A stretch of 64,000 nt of DNA, from assembly GCF_014646095.1 (NCBI RefSeq), contig NZ_BMMU01000032.1, positions 19,352 through 83,351 of the forward strand, given 5' to 3'. The translations under genes were made by a program, and so were the position numbers. The notes beneath the pieces were generated by a model. It had not been told where the DNA came from and did not search any database. It saw only the letters and a list, made by a program, of their open reading frames with translations. Shown here one piece after another: positions 23,645 through 31,930 of the stretch. Source of the stretch: Streptomyces lacrimifluminis (lineage in GTDB: Bacteria; Actinomycetota; Actinomycetes; Streptomycetales; Streptomycetaceae). Each line of letters opens with the position of its first letter. Position 1 is the stretch's first letter.

Positions 23645-24919
23645 ATGACCATGGCGCGCAGATCGATCATCAAGGGCATGGCGGCGGCACCGTTCGTGGG
23701 TGCTGCCGGGACCGTGCTCTCCCCTTCCGAGGCCCACGCGTCGACCATCGGAAGCAGTCAGTTCCGGCTCAGGGCACGGGCCTCCAACAGCTACGGCAGG
23801 TTCGCCGATCTCAACGCGGGCCTCGCGGCCCGGCTGACCAAGGTGAACGCGCGCGCAGTCCTCGCCGATGCCGACCGCAGGGCGAAGCGCCTCACGGGCG
23901 CCCCCAGCACGGCCAGGGCCTTCCAGACGGGCTTCGCCTGGGACAGCGCGGACCAGACGGTCCCCCACTGGATTCCGCAGGGTGTCACCACCAGCGCCGA
24001 CGCCTACAGCAGTGGGTACTACGGCGGCACCGACAAGGCCGTCCTGGTCTCCTGGTACTTCGAGGCCCACCCCAACGGGGACCAGGTCGTCGACCACCCG
24101 CTCGACAAAGGTATGCGGCTGACGTTCGTCAACCACAACAACGCCGCCGCGCCCACGTACCGGCACGTCCTGCTGGTCGAACCCGTGAGAACCGGCACCG
24201 GTGCCCCGTCCTTCCGGCCGGTGCGCAAGCACGCCGGCGGGATCATGTGGTACGGCGACCTCCTCTATGTCGTCGACACCTACAAGGGGCTGCGGATCTT
24301 CGACCTGCGCACCCTCTTCAAGGTCGCCACCACACAGAAGGACGTGTGCGGCCTGCACACCGACGGCCAGTACCACGGCTACGGCTATCGGTACGTCCTG
24401 CCGCAGAGCCACGCCTACGACAACGCGGCCAAGTACCTGCGCTACTCGTCGATCGGGCTCGACCGGGCCACCAACCCGGACAGCCTGGTGATCAGCGAGT
24501 ACTCACCGGCCGGCACGGTCTCCTACGCGGAGGACGGATTCATCGGCACGGGCAGGCCCAGCACCGCGGTCCCCAAGATCGTCCGCTGGCCCCTCGACGA
24601 GGCAGGCCGGTACCTGGCGTCGCTCACCCCGACCGAGGCCGTCTCCGTCAGGCAGAAGAAGATCCAGGGTGTCGTCTCCCGCGGGTCCAGGCACTATCTG
24701 GCGGTGAGTGACGGCCCGTCCGGCAAGGGTGCCCTGCGCACCTTCGCCTCCAGCGCCTCGACCGCGGGCACCGTCACCAGCCTGGCCGTCGGTTGCGAGG
24801 ACCTCAGCTTCCACAGCAAGGACGCGACCGGCTGGAAGTACGGCGAACATGTGATCTGGAACGTGAGCGAGTACGCCAAGAAGCGCTACGTGTACGCGGT
24901 CCGCGCCGACGGTTCCTAG
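23645..24919 (+). CDS. secreted protein with Tat-type signal, function unknown
   Basis: 424 aa. The N-terminus MTMARRSIIKGMAAAPFVGA has a twin-arginine (RRSIIKG), a hydrophobic core and an AHA cleavage site near residue 33, so it should be exported folded by the Tat route. The mature part is rich in Tyr/Trp/Gly and has beta-propeller-like repeats (GGIMWYGDLLYVVDTYKGL, SRHYLAVSDGPSGKG, GEHVIWNVSEYAKKRYVYAV). I recognise the type from Streptomyces but know no function. A TTG at 23636 precedes, but the ATG at 23645 starts the signal peptide well. The stop codon lies within the end of the adjacent palindromic repeat, so the C-terminus may have been cut by its insertion. Confidence 0.75.
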   Translation: MTMARRSIIKGMAAAPFVGAAGTVLSPSEAHASTIGSSQFRLRARASNSYGRFADLNAGLAARLTKVNARAVLADADRRAKRLTGAPSTARAFQTGFAWDSADQTVPHWIPQGVTTSADAYSSGYYGGTDKAVLVSWYFEAHPNGDQVVDHPLDKGMRLTFVNHNNAAAPTYRHVLLVEPVRTGTGAPSFRPVRKHAGGIMWYGDLLYVVDTYKGLRIFDLRTLFKVATTQKDVCGLHTDGQYHGYGYRYVLPQSHAYDNAAKYLRYSSIGLDRATNPDSLVISEYSPAGTVSYAEDGFIGTGRPSTAVPKIVRWPLDEAGRYLASLTPTEAVSVRQKKIQGVVSRGSRHYLAVSDGPSGKGALRTFASSASTAGTVTSLAVGCEDLSFHSKDATGWKYGEHVIWNVSEYAKKRYVYAVRADGS

Positions 24920-25125
24920 GGCCTGTCGTCACATTCCCGCCTGTCGGGCGACGCCTGGCACGCTCCCTCAGCCTCCGGCCGGGGGGACCCCCACTCGCCG
25001 CACCGGACGAAAGCCCAAGTACGTCCAGTACGAGGACTTCCGCCCGGCAAACCGAGAGCACGCACCAGGCGCCGGGCAGGCCCGCCCTCCGGGCGGACGA
25101 CGGGAAGGTGACGGCAGGACCTGGC
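24916..25125. repeat. MITE-like palindromic interspersed repeat
   Basis: The left end CTAGGGCCTGTCGTCACATT (then CCCG) and a diverged inverted right end CGGGAAGGTGACGGCAGGAC (25101-25120) flank a core. The core has CGACGCCTGGCACGCTC near 24950 and GAGCACGCACCAGGCGCCGGG near 25055 as further inverted arms, plus GAAAGCCCAAGTACGTCCAG in the middle. From memory this element occurs in many copies in Streptomyces genomes. It encodes nothing, and the whole can fold into one long structured RNA or cruciform. Confidence 0.65.
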
Positions 25126-25205
25126 AGGCCCGGGGGCGGTGCGAGGGACGCCGACCGCTGCGGGGGCCACCGCTGATAAAATGGGGCCCACGCTTCGACA
25201 CCACC

Positions 25206-25233
25206 GGGGCCCGTACCAAGGGGTACGGGCCCC
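25206..25233 (+). promoter_or_regulatory. strong hairpin in the helicase leader
   Basis: Perfect 12-bp arms GGGGCCCGTACC and GGTACGGGCCCC with loop AAGG lie 36 bases before the helicase ATG and just after CTGATAAAATGGGGCC, a possible -10/transcription start. Either it is a terminator-like attenuator or an RNA thermometer-like leader. Leader hairpins are known to regulate cold-shock helicases in other bacteria. Confidence 0.6.
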
Positions 25234-25268
25234 GGGGCGTTCCAGGCGTCAGACCAGGAAGGTTCCTC

Positions 25269-26687
25269 ATGAACGCCAGACCGTCGGGCCCCGGACACTC
25301 CCGTGCGGGCAAGCCCCAGCAGGCTGCTCTGTCGCAGGGTGAGCTCTCCACCCCGAAGACGGTGTCCCCGGGGCTGCCGCCGGCCGCGTCCTTCGACGCG
25401 CTCGGGCTGCCGCCGGTGCTCATGGAGACGATGGCGGGTCTCGGGGTCACGGAGCCCTTCCCGATCCAGGCGGCGACGTTGCCCAACGCGCTGGCCGGCC
25501 GTGATGTCCTGGGCCGCGCGCGAACCGGCTCCGGCAAGACGCTCGCCTTCGGGCTCGCGCTGCTCGTCCGTACGGCGGGCCGGCGTGCGGAGTCCAAGCG
25601 CCCGCTCGCGCTGGTGCTGGTGCCGACCCGGGAACTCGCGCAGCAGGTGGGCGACGCGCTGGCGCCCTACGCGCGGACACTGAACGTACGACTGGCGACG
25701 GTGGTCGGCGGGCTGTCGATCAACCGGCAGCAGGCGGAGCTGCGGACCGGCGCCGAGGTGGTGATCGCGACCCCGGGACGCCTGACCGACCTGGTGTCGC
25801 GCCGGGACTGCGTCCTCAACCACGTGCGGATCACGGTGCTGGACGAGGCGGACCAGATGTGCGACCTGGGGTTCCTGCCCCAGGTGTCGGACCTCATGTA
25901 CCAGGTCCCCTCCGACGGACAGCGGCTGCTGTTCTCGGCCACCCTCGACCGCAACGTCGACCAGCTGGTACGCGACCACCTGCACGACCCGGTGCTCGCC
26001 ACGGTCGACCGGGCGGCGGGCTCGGTCACCACGATGGAACACCATGTCCTGAACATCCACGCCGCCGACAAGTACGCGACCGCTACCGAGATCGCCGCAC
26101 GGGACGGCCGGGTACTGATGTTCCTGGACACCAAGACCGGCGTGGACCAGTTCACCCGTCACCTGCGGGCCAGCGGGGTAAGGGCGGGCGCCCTGCACAG
26201 CGGGAAGTCGCAGCCCCAGCGCACGCACACGCTCGGCCAGTTCAAGGACGGTGAGATCACCGTGCTGGTGGCCACCAACGTCGCCGCGCGGGGCATTCAC
26301 ATCGACGCCCTCGACCTCGTCGTCAACGTCGACCCGCCGGCCGACGCCAAGGACTATCTGCACCGTGGCGGGCGCACGGCGCGTGCGGGGGAGTCGGGGA
26401 AGGTGGTCACCCTGGTCACCCCCAACCAGCGGCGCGACGTGAACCGGATGATGTCCGACGCCGGGATCCGCCCGACGGTCGCACAGGTGCGCTCCGGTGA
26501 GGAGAAGCTGACCGCCATCACCGGCGCGAAGCGCCCGCCGACCGAGACGAAGACCACCACCGGCAACGCTCCCTTCCGCGGCATCGGCACCCGCCCGGGC
26601 CGCCCCGCCAAGGAGTCCCGCAAGGCGGCCGAGGCCCGCAAGACCGCGGAGGCCCGAGCCGCGGCCCGGGTCCGCAAGGGCCGCTGA
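25269..26687 (+). CDS. DEAD-box ATP-dependent RNA helicase
   Basis: 472 aa with the full motif set: Q motif (PFPIQAATLPNALAG), motif I ARTGSGKT near residue 82, Ia PTRELAQQ, Ib TPGR, II DEAD (VLDEADQM), III SAT, and in the second RecA domain ARGIHIDALDLVVN and HRGGRTARAG. A basic Lys/Arg/Ala-rich C-terminal tail probably contacts RNA. It should unwind RNA duplexes in ribosome assembly or mRNA turnover, perhaps in the cold. The start has AGGAAGG 5-8 bases upstream. Motif VI carries TARAG instead of GR.G, as in several actinobacterial relatives. Confidence 0.95.
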   Translation: MNARPSGPGHSRAGKPQQAALSQGELSTPKTVSPGLPPAASFDALGLPPVLMETMAGLGVTEPFPIQAATLPNALAGRDVLGRARTGSGKTLAFGLALLVRTAGRRAESKRPLALVLVPTRELAQQVGDALAPYARTLNVRLATVVGGLSINRQQAELRTGAEVVIATPGRLTDLVSRRDCVLNHVRITVLDEADQMCDLGFLPQVSDLMYQVPSDGQRLLFSATLDRNVDQLVRDHLHDPVLATVDRAAGSVTTMEHHVLNIHAADKYATATEIAARDGRVLMFLDTKTGVDQFTRHLRASGVRAGALHSGKSQPQRTHTLGQFKDGEITVLVATNVAARGIHIDALDLVVNVDPPADAKDYLHRGGRTARAGESGKVVTLVTPNQRRDVNRMMSDAGIRPTVAQVRSGEEKLTAITGAKRPPTETKTTTGNAPFRGIGTRPGRPAKESRKAAEARKTAEARAAARVRKGR

Positions 26688-26703
26688 CGCCTGGGTCAGC
26701 GAG

Positions 26704-26741
26704 GGGGAACCCTCCCGTTCTTGAAGGCGGGTGGGCTTCCC
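26704..26741 (+). terminator. imperfect hairpin after the helicase gene
   Basis: Arms GGGGAACCCTCCCG and CGGGTGGGCTTCCC pair at 11 of 14 positions around a 10-base loop, 17 bases after the helicase stop. The following ~210 bases up to 26954 hold no gene I can recognise. Confidence 0.55.
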
Positions 26742-26954
26742 GCTGCCCTGGCGGCCGAGCCTCAGGCGCCTCTGGCGGCGGCGACCTGCGCGGCCACGAA
26801 GACAGCGAGCCGCAGCGCCTGGTGTGCGAGGCGATGGCGGTGGTGGCAGCCGTCGCGGTCCGGCCCCAGCGGGTGCGAGGGCTCGGGGGCACGGCTTGCG
26901 GGCGAAGGCCGCCGTGTTCCCCGATGACTTGCGGGTGGGGGCTGCTGACCGTCG

Positions 26955-27515
26955 TCAGAGGGCGAACGCCTCGGTCAGGCGCACGTGGTAACCGTCCTCC
27001 TCCATCAGGACGACGGTGACCCCGAAGGGGGAGGGGTGGTCGATGTCGAGCGGGACGAAGGAGTAGTCGACCGCGGCCCGGACCGGGGGGAGCAGTTCGC
27101 CGTCCGGCTGGGGTTCGGGCACGGGGAGCCACTGTGGCTCGATCGTGGCTCGGCCCTCGGGGGCCCGCTCGGCGTAGGGGAACCGGTGCAGGGTGTGGCC
27201 GTCCTTCGTGGCGTGTACCAGGTTCAGGCACGGCGCCGGTTCGGTGACCGGCAACTCGCAGGCGGCGGCGACGTCCTGGGTCTCCCAGGCGAGGACGACC
27301 TCGTCGGCGCCGGCCGCCGCGGCGATGTTCGACAGTTGGGCGATGCCGGTGAGCGCGTCCTTGCCGGTCTCGACGGGACGCAGCCAGATCAGGCCGACCA
27401 GTTCACCGCGGACCAGCGGCATGATGACCGGACGGGGCACCGCCCCCTCGCCCAGGCCCGCGGTGTACGCGTTCCTCATCGATGCGGCCAGTGCGTCCCA
27501 GGTCTGGGTGTCCAC
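26955..27515 (-). CDS. hypothetical protein downstream of the STM4011-type cassette
   Basis: 186 aa, acidic, without signal peptide or membrane segments. It has alternating strands and helices (MPLVRGELVGLIWLRPVE, then GADEVVLAWETQDVAAACEL) and a C-terminal VTVVLMEEDGYHVRLTEAF. It begins with GTG at 27515, preceded by GAGAGGAAG, only 25 bases after the radical SAM gene ends, so it is probably the last gene of that operon. No family recognised. Its conservation with the cassette would show whether it belongs to the system. Confidence 0.7.
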   Translation of the reverse strand: MDTQTWDALAASMRNAYTAGLGEGAVPRPVIMPLVRGELVGLIWLRPVETGKDALTGIAQLSNIAAAAGADEVVLAWETQDVAAACELPVTEPAPCLNLVHATKDGHTLHRFPYAERAPEGRATIEPQWLPVPEPQPDGELLPPVRAAVDYSFVPLDIDHPSPFGVTVVLMEEDGYHVRLTEAFAL

Positions 27516-27540
27516 GAACTTCCTCTCACCAACAGCACGT

Positions 27541-28467
27541 TCACGAATCAGGCGACCCTGTCACGGCAGCAGCGCCGACGCCACCTCGTGCGTTCGGGAC
27601 CAGTGGCAGGAGCGGCCGGTCAGGGAGGACCTGCGGAATCCGCTCCAGGACGCCGCCCGCGAACACGTCGTACAACGGCAGCGTCTCCAGGTGCACGTAT
27701 CCGATGTGGCAGTCGCACACCGCCGAGGGGCAGGCCCGCGGGCGCAGCGCGGCGCGGTAGGAGCCGTCGTACAGATTTCCCAGTTCCGCGCGGACGAAAT
27801 GACAGCGGCGCACCGTGCCGTCACCGTCCACCGAGAGCACCGACTCGCCGGTGCGGCACGGCAGGCCCGCCGAGCGGTGCGGGTGGCGGCTGAGGGGGAA
27901 GAGCGGGTCGAGTTCGGTCCACCGGCCGGCCTGCTCGTCGGTGTAGGTGTGCCCTTCGGCGGCGTTCACCCACAGATAGACGTGCTCCGGCAGCTCCGCG
28001 CGCAGCCGTCGCGCGTGCTCCAGATGGTCCGGTACGCCGACGATGCCGACGCTGAAACGGATCCCGAGGGCGGACAGCTCGTACGTCTTGGCCAGGAACC
28101 GTTCGTAGGGTGTCTGCCCGGGATGGTAGGTGCACCACAGGGCGACGGTGTCGCGGTCCGCGTCCGCGAGCCAGTCGGTCCGGCAGCTCAGGTTGGTCTG
28201 GATGGCGACCCGGCGTATGTGCGGCCGGTGCGAGAGTTCCACGAGCGCGCGCCGGTACCAGGAGCGGACCAGTCCCTCGCCCCACGGGGTGAAGAGCACC
28301 GACAGCCCGTCCTCCCGCTGCGCGCACGCCCACGCCGTGAACCGCTCCAGTGCCGAGCGGTCGGCGCGCAACTGCTCCGCGGTGTCGCGGCGCTTCGCGA
28401 ACGGGCAGTACGGGCAGTCGTAGTCGCAGGAGGAGAGCGGCCCGCGGTACAGCAGTGTCAGATCCAC
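27541..28467 (-). CDS. STM4011-family radical SAM protein
   Basis: 308 aa. The N-terminal CDYDCPYC is the CxxxCxxC cluster-binding motif of radical SAM enzymes, which cleave S-adenosylmethionine to start radical chemistry. The AdoMet barrel continues through SVLFTPWGEGLVRSW and IQTNLSC. The C-terminal half has further cysteines (GLPCRTGE, VRRCHFVRAE, RACPSAVCDCHIGYVHLE) that could hold a second iron-sulfur cluster. It matches the family named after Salmonella STM4011. The GTG at 28467 has GAGAGG upstream and lies 10 bases after the STM4012-type gene. Reaction and substrate are unknown. Confidence 0.88.
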   Translation of the reverse strand: MDLTLLYRGPLSSCDYDCPYCPFAKRRDTAEQLRADRSALERFTAWACAQREDGLSVLFTPWGEGLVRSWYRRALVELSHRPHIRRVAIQTNLSCRTDWLADADRDTVALWCTYHPGQTPYERFLAKTYELSALGIRFSVGIVGVPDHLEHARRLRAELPEHVYLWVNAAEGHTYTDEQAGRWTELDPLFPLSRHPHRSAGLPCRTGESVLSVDGDGTVRRCHFVRAELGNLYDGSYRAALRPRACPSAVCDCHIGYVHLETLPLYDVFAGGVLERIPQVLPDRPLLPLVPNARGGVGAAAVTGSPDS

Positions 28468-28477
28468 CGGGCGCCTC

Positions 28478-29851
28478 TCACTTCGTCTCGTAGGCGGCCA
28501 TGGCGTCGCGCACCGCCGGTGAGAAGAAGTCGGGGCCGATGGCGTCCGAGTGGGCCAGCCCCTCGGCGGACAGGCGCAGCCGGTCCGCCCGGTCGCTGTC
28601 GAGCCAGCCACGGGCGGCGAGGAGGTCCAGCTCGACGGGAAAGTCCTCGTACGGGTCCGAAGCGAACCGCAGTCGGTATTCCGCGACGGGCAGGCCCTCG
28701 GCCTGGAGCAGGGACTGCAGCAGATGCCGGCGCCGTGCCTCGTCCTCGTCGACCCAGCGCCCGTGCAGCGCGTGGGAGAAGTCCTCGGTGGTGGTGTAGT
28801 CGTCGATGATGCCGCGTATCTCCCGCATCGACACGGCGTAGTCGAAGGAGTAGTGCAGCCGGGAGGTGTACGAGCGGGCACCGCAGCCCAGACCGATCAT
28901 GCCGTCGGTCTGGCAGGCGTAGTCGTCCGGTCCCTGCGGCGGTGCGTCCGAGCGCCGGAACATGCGCATCGACACCTGCTCGTAGCCGTGGGAGAGCAGA
29001 TGGTCGCGGCCCTCCCGATAGCGGCGCAGCCGCTGCCCGTCCCAGTCCCGGTCCGCCGCCTGCGGGTCGGTGTGGCGGCCGAGACCGGTGAGGGGGCGGA
29101 TGTAGAGGGGGTACAGATAGATCTCCTCGGGACGCCAGGCGAGGGCCGCGTCGAGGGAGTAGCGCCAACTGGCCGCCGTCTGGCCGTCGATGCCGTAGAT
29201 CAGGTCGATGTTGAGGACGGGCACGGCGGCCTCGCGGATACGGGTCAGCGCCGCTTCGACGTCGGACCTGTGCTGTGGGCGTACGGCGGCCCGCGCCTCC
29301 TCCTCGACGAAGCTCTGCACGCCGAGGCTCAGGCGGGTCGCGCCCCGCTCCGCCAGCACGGCCAGCCGGTCCGCCGTGGCCGTGGACGGCGACGCCTCCA
29401 CGGACAGCGGGACGGCCCGCAGATCCACGCCCATCTCCCGCTCGGCGATGTCGCACAGCCGCTCCAGCTCCGCGGCCTCCAGAAAGGTCGGAGTGCCGCC
29501 GCCGAACGCGGCGTTGGCGAACCGCGGGGGCCGCGCGTCGCCCAGGGCCTCACGGACGGCGGCGGCCTGGCGTTGCAGGGCGTCCAGGTAGCGGCCCGTC
29601 AGCCCGTCCGGCGCGCCGATGCGGGTGAACAGGTTGCAGAAGCCGCAGCGGACCTCGCAGAACGGGATGTGCAGATACAGCGACAGCGCCTGCCGGGACT
29701 CGCCGGCCCACAGGTCCGCGAGCCTGGGCGCGGGGCGGGACTCGGAGGCGAGCTCCCGGTAGGCGGTCTTGTGCGGGTACGCGTACGTATAGCTCTGGTA
29801 CGGCCGCGGCGGGTGGACGGAGGTGTCCGCGGAGGTGACGTTCGTGCTCAT
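28478..29851 (-). CDS. STM4012-family HemN-like radical SAM protein
   Basis: 457 aa. YLHIPFCEVRCGFCNLFTR near residue 65 holds the CxxxCxxC motif plus the fourth cysteine-like spacing of HemN/HutW-type enzymes. FGGGTPTF, LSVEASPST, LSLGVQSF and DLIYGIDGQT follow, as in the coproporphyrinogen dehydrogenase superfamily. A HemN-type C-terminal domain follows (GLGCGARSYTSRLHYSFDY). It is not expected to be a true haem enzyme, because the cassette has no haem genes. ATG at 29851 overlaps the stop of the upstream hydrolase gene by 4 bases, so expression is coupled. Confidence 0.9.
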   Translation of the reverse strand: MSTNVTSADTSVHPPRPYQSYTYAYPHKTAYRELASESRPAPRLADLWAGESRQALSLYLHIPFCEVRCGFCNLFTRIGAPDGLTGRYLDALQRQAAAVREALGDARPPRFANAAFGGGTPTFLEAAELERLCDIAEREMGVDLRAVPLSVEASPSTATADRLAVLAERGATRLSLGVQSFVEEEARAAVRPQHRSDVEAALTRIREAAVPVLNIDLIYGIDGQTAASWRYSLDAALAWRPEEIYLYPLYIRPLTGLGRHTDPQAADRDWDGQRLRRYREGRDHLLSHGYEQVSMRMFRRSDAPPQGPDDYACQTDGMIGLGCGARSYTSRLHYSFDYAVSMREIRGIIDDYTTTEDFSHALHGRWVDEDEARRRHLLQSLLQAEGLPVAEYRLRFASDPYEDFPVELDLLAARGWLDSDRADRLRLSAEGLAHSDAIGPDFFSPAVRDAMAAYETK

Positions 29852-30699
29852 ACGGACGGCTCCAGGAAGAAGTGGCCGTAGGGCACGGTCCACACGGACT
29901 CGTGACCGAGGCGGTGACCGGTGTACCCGTCGTCCCCGTAGGCGGTGCCGTGGTCGGAGCAGACGATGGCGAAGCAGCGGCGGCGCGAACTCATCGCCGC
30001 GAACAGCCGCCCGACATGACGGTCGATGTACTCCAGCGCGGCGGCATGCGTGAGCCGGCTGTCGCCCGCCTCGCGGGTCGCGCCGGGGAGGTGGAACCAG
30101 TTCGGCTGGTGCAGTGCGGAGGCGTTGAGGAAGAGGAACAGCCGCTGCTCGGGCGGCAGTTCGGCCACCGTCTGCTCGGCGCGTGCCACCTGCGCCTCGA
30201 AGGAGGTCGGGGAGGCCACGGAGAACTCCGGCTCCCAGTGGCTCTCCTGGAAGAAGCCGGGCAGGACGTCGCCCAGGGCGCCCTGCTTGTTGAAGAAGCC
30301 GACGCCACCGATGCACACCGTGCGGTAGCCGTGCGCGGCCAGGCCGGACACGAGGTCCGGGGCGTCGAAGACGTACGTGCCGTCCGCCGTCGTCTCGCTG
30401 CCCGCGAACCGGGCCGCGAACAGTCGCGGATGCGGTCCGGGCGTGGCCGGTGTGGGCAGGAAGCCCGCGAACATCGCCTGGTGGGAGGCGTAGGTGAAAC
30501 TCCCGGGCGCGTGCCGCTTCTCCCAGGTGCCGCCCGGCAGGTGCGCGGTCAGGTTGGGGAGCCGTCCGGCGGCGGCGAGTTCGACGGCCACGTCGTGGCG
30601 GAGGGTGTCCAGGGTGAGCAGCAGCAGGTCGTCGTGGCCCACCACCTGGTTCATGTCCGGCCCGGCGGCCGGGGCGGGAAGGGGCTCAGACGGTGGCAT
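29848..30699 (-). CDS. STM4013/SEN3800-family hydrolase (alkaline phosphatase superfamily)
   Basis: 283 aa. It has the metal-binding start of sulfatases and phosphodiesterases (LLLLTLDTLRHDVA), the nucleophile region GSFTYASHQAMFAGFLPTP, and the second metal site SDHGTAYGDDGYTGHRLGHE. There is no signal peptide, so it is cytosolic, unlike most sulfatases. It is predicted to cleave or transfer a phosphate, phosphonate or sulfate ester; the substrate is unknown. It starts inside the end of the upstream ATP-grasp-like gene (14-base overlap) and overlaps the radical SAM gene by 4 bases. Confidence 0.88.
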   Translation of the reverse strand: MPPSEPLPAPAAGPDMNQVVGHDDLLLLTLDTLRHDVAVELAAAGRLPNLTAHLPGGTWEKRHAPGSFTYASHQAMFAGFLPTPATPGPHPRLFAARFAGSETTADGTYVFDAPDLVSGLAAHGYRTVCIGGVGFFNKQGALGDVLPGFFQESHWEPEFSVASPTSFEAQVARAEQTVAELPPEQRLFLFLNASALHQPNWFHLPGATREAGDSRLTHAAALEYIDRHVGRLFAAMSSRRRCFAIVCSDHGTAYGDDGYTGHRLGHESVWTVPYGHFFLEPSV

Positions 30700-31876
30700 G
30701 TGTGGTCCTCGGCAGCTCGTGCGGTCGTACGGGTGGTGCGGGTGGTTCCGCGGCTGGCCCCGGTGTCCCCGGCAGGCGGCCGGGGGAGAAGGAGACGGCC
30801 GCGGCGACCTGGGCGGCGTACGTGTCCAGGCCCTCCGCCCCGCTGTCAGGGAGACCGGTGAGGCGGGGGAGCAGGTCACCGAACGCGTTGACCTCCCCGA
30901 CGGCGAAGCGCCGCCAGCCGACGGCCGGCAGCAGATCGACACCGACACACAGGGTGCCGGGGAAGCAGGCCGCGGCCCGCTCGCTGGTGTCGAGGGCCGC
31001 GGCCCACCGGTCACCGGCCAGCACCCGGACGGCCGCCAGGTCGCCGCGCGCGCCGCCCAGATGCAGATTCGTCAGCGGGGAACGGCTCGTGCGGACCACG
31101 GCGTGGGTGGCCCTGCCACCCACGACCACGATGCGCAGATCCGCCGACCGTCCGCCGAGCGACGCCTTGGGCAGCCACCGTTCGATGTGCAGTCCGTCCG
31201 GTGCGAGCGTGTCGACGATCGCGGCGATCTCCCGCTCCTCGGTGTAGCGGCGCAGGCGCAGGGAGTTGTGGAGCCGGCCCTCCTCGGTCCGCTCCACGGA
31301 CGTGGTCGCGCGGAAGCGCCCCGACGCGGTCGTCTCGATCGCCAGGACACCGGAGGCGGAGGAACCGTGCGCGAGCTTGACGAAGACGCGCCGCAGACCC
31401 GCCTCCTCCATGATTCGCCGTACGTCCGCCCAGTCCCGCACCGGCGCCGCACCGCCGGAGGTGGGGGACTGCGGTACCGGCACGCCCGCCCGGACGAGCC
31501 GGTCATGACACAGCCGTTTGTCGAACATCACGGCCAGATCCACCGGGTCGTCGAGCCGTCGCCCACCCCGCAAGGAGGCCACGCACTCCAGCAACCGCCC
31601 GTACCAGCGCGCGGACCCCTCGACCCGCGTCGGATCGTCCACCCCGCGCAACAGGGCGTCCACCTCGGCGCTCTCCCCGGGAGAGTCGAGGCGGACGAGC
31701 TCGTCGTCGGCGAAGTCGTGTCCGCCTTCGCGCAGCACGTCCCGCCACTCGACCACGCGAGGCGTGCCGTGACCGGCGGCCCCGGTGGCCGCGGCGAACA
31801 GGCTCACCCGACGGTTGTCCCCGTTGGCGACCACCGCCCACCTCGGCGAGGCGCTCCCCGCCTCCGTGTACCGCAT
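30686..31876 (-). CDS. STM4014-family ATP-grasp-like protein
   Basis: 396 aa. It resembles ATP-grasp ligases. A lysine-containing strand and small loop (VFVKLAHGSSASGVLAIE) lie near residue 165. A later EREIAAIVDTLAPDG...ERWLPKA segment follows, then the metal-binding end CVGVDLLPAVGWRRFAVGEV with NAFGDLLP (an ExN-type motif). ATP-grasp enzymes join a carboxylate to an amine through an acylphosphate; the partners are unknown. The ATG at 31876 has GGGGAG 5 bases upstream and is preferred over the ATG at 31888. The C-terminal tail is Pro-rich. First of four overlapping or tightly spaced genes. Confidence 0.85.
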   Translation of the reverse strand: MRYTEAGSASPRWAVVANGDNRRVSLFAAATGAAGHGTPRVVEWRDVLREGGHDFADDELVRLDSPGESAEVDALLRGVDDPTRVEGSARWYGRLLECVASLRGGRRLDDPVDLAVMFDKRLCHDRLVRAGVPVPQSPTSGGAAPVRDWADVRRIMEEAGLRRVFVKLAHGSSASGVLAIETTASGRFRATTSVERTEEGRLHNSLRLRRYTEEREIAAIVDTLAPDGLHIERWLPKASLGGRSADLRIVVVGGRATHAVVRTSRSPLTNLHLGGARGDLAAVRVLAGDRWAAALDTSERAAACFPGTLCVGVDLLPAVGWRRFAVGEVNAFGDLLPRLTGLPDSGAEGLDTYAAQVAAAVSFSPGRLPGTPGPAAEPPAPPVRPHELPRTTHATV

Positions 31877-31930
31877 GCCGCTCCCCATCCCCCTGTGTGC
31901 CTTGCTTCCCTGGCCCCGACGGCCGGTGTG

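Noticed and set aside
26704..26954. Possible end of an IS200/IS605-type element after the helicase
   Set aside because: Hairpin is equally well explained as the helicase terminator, and no transposase or TnpB fragment could be recognised.
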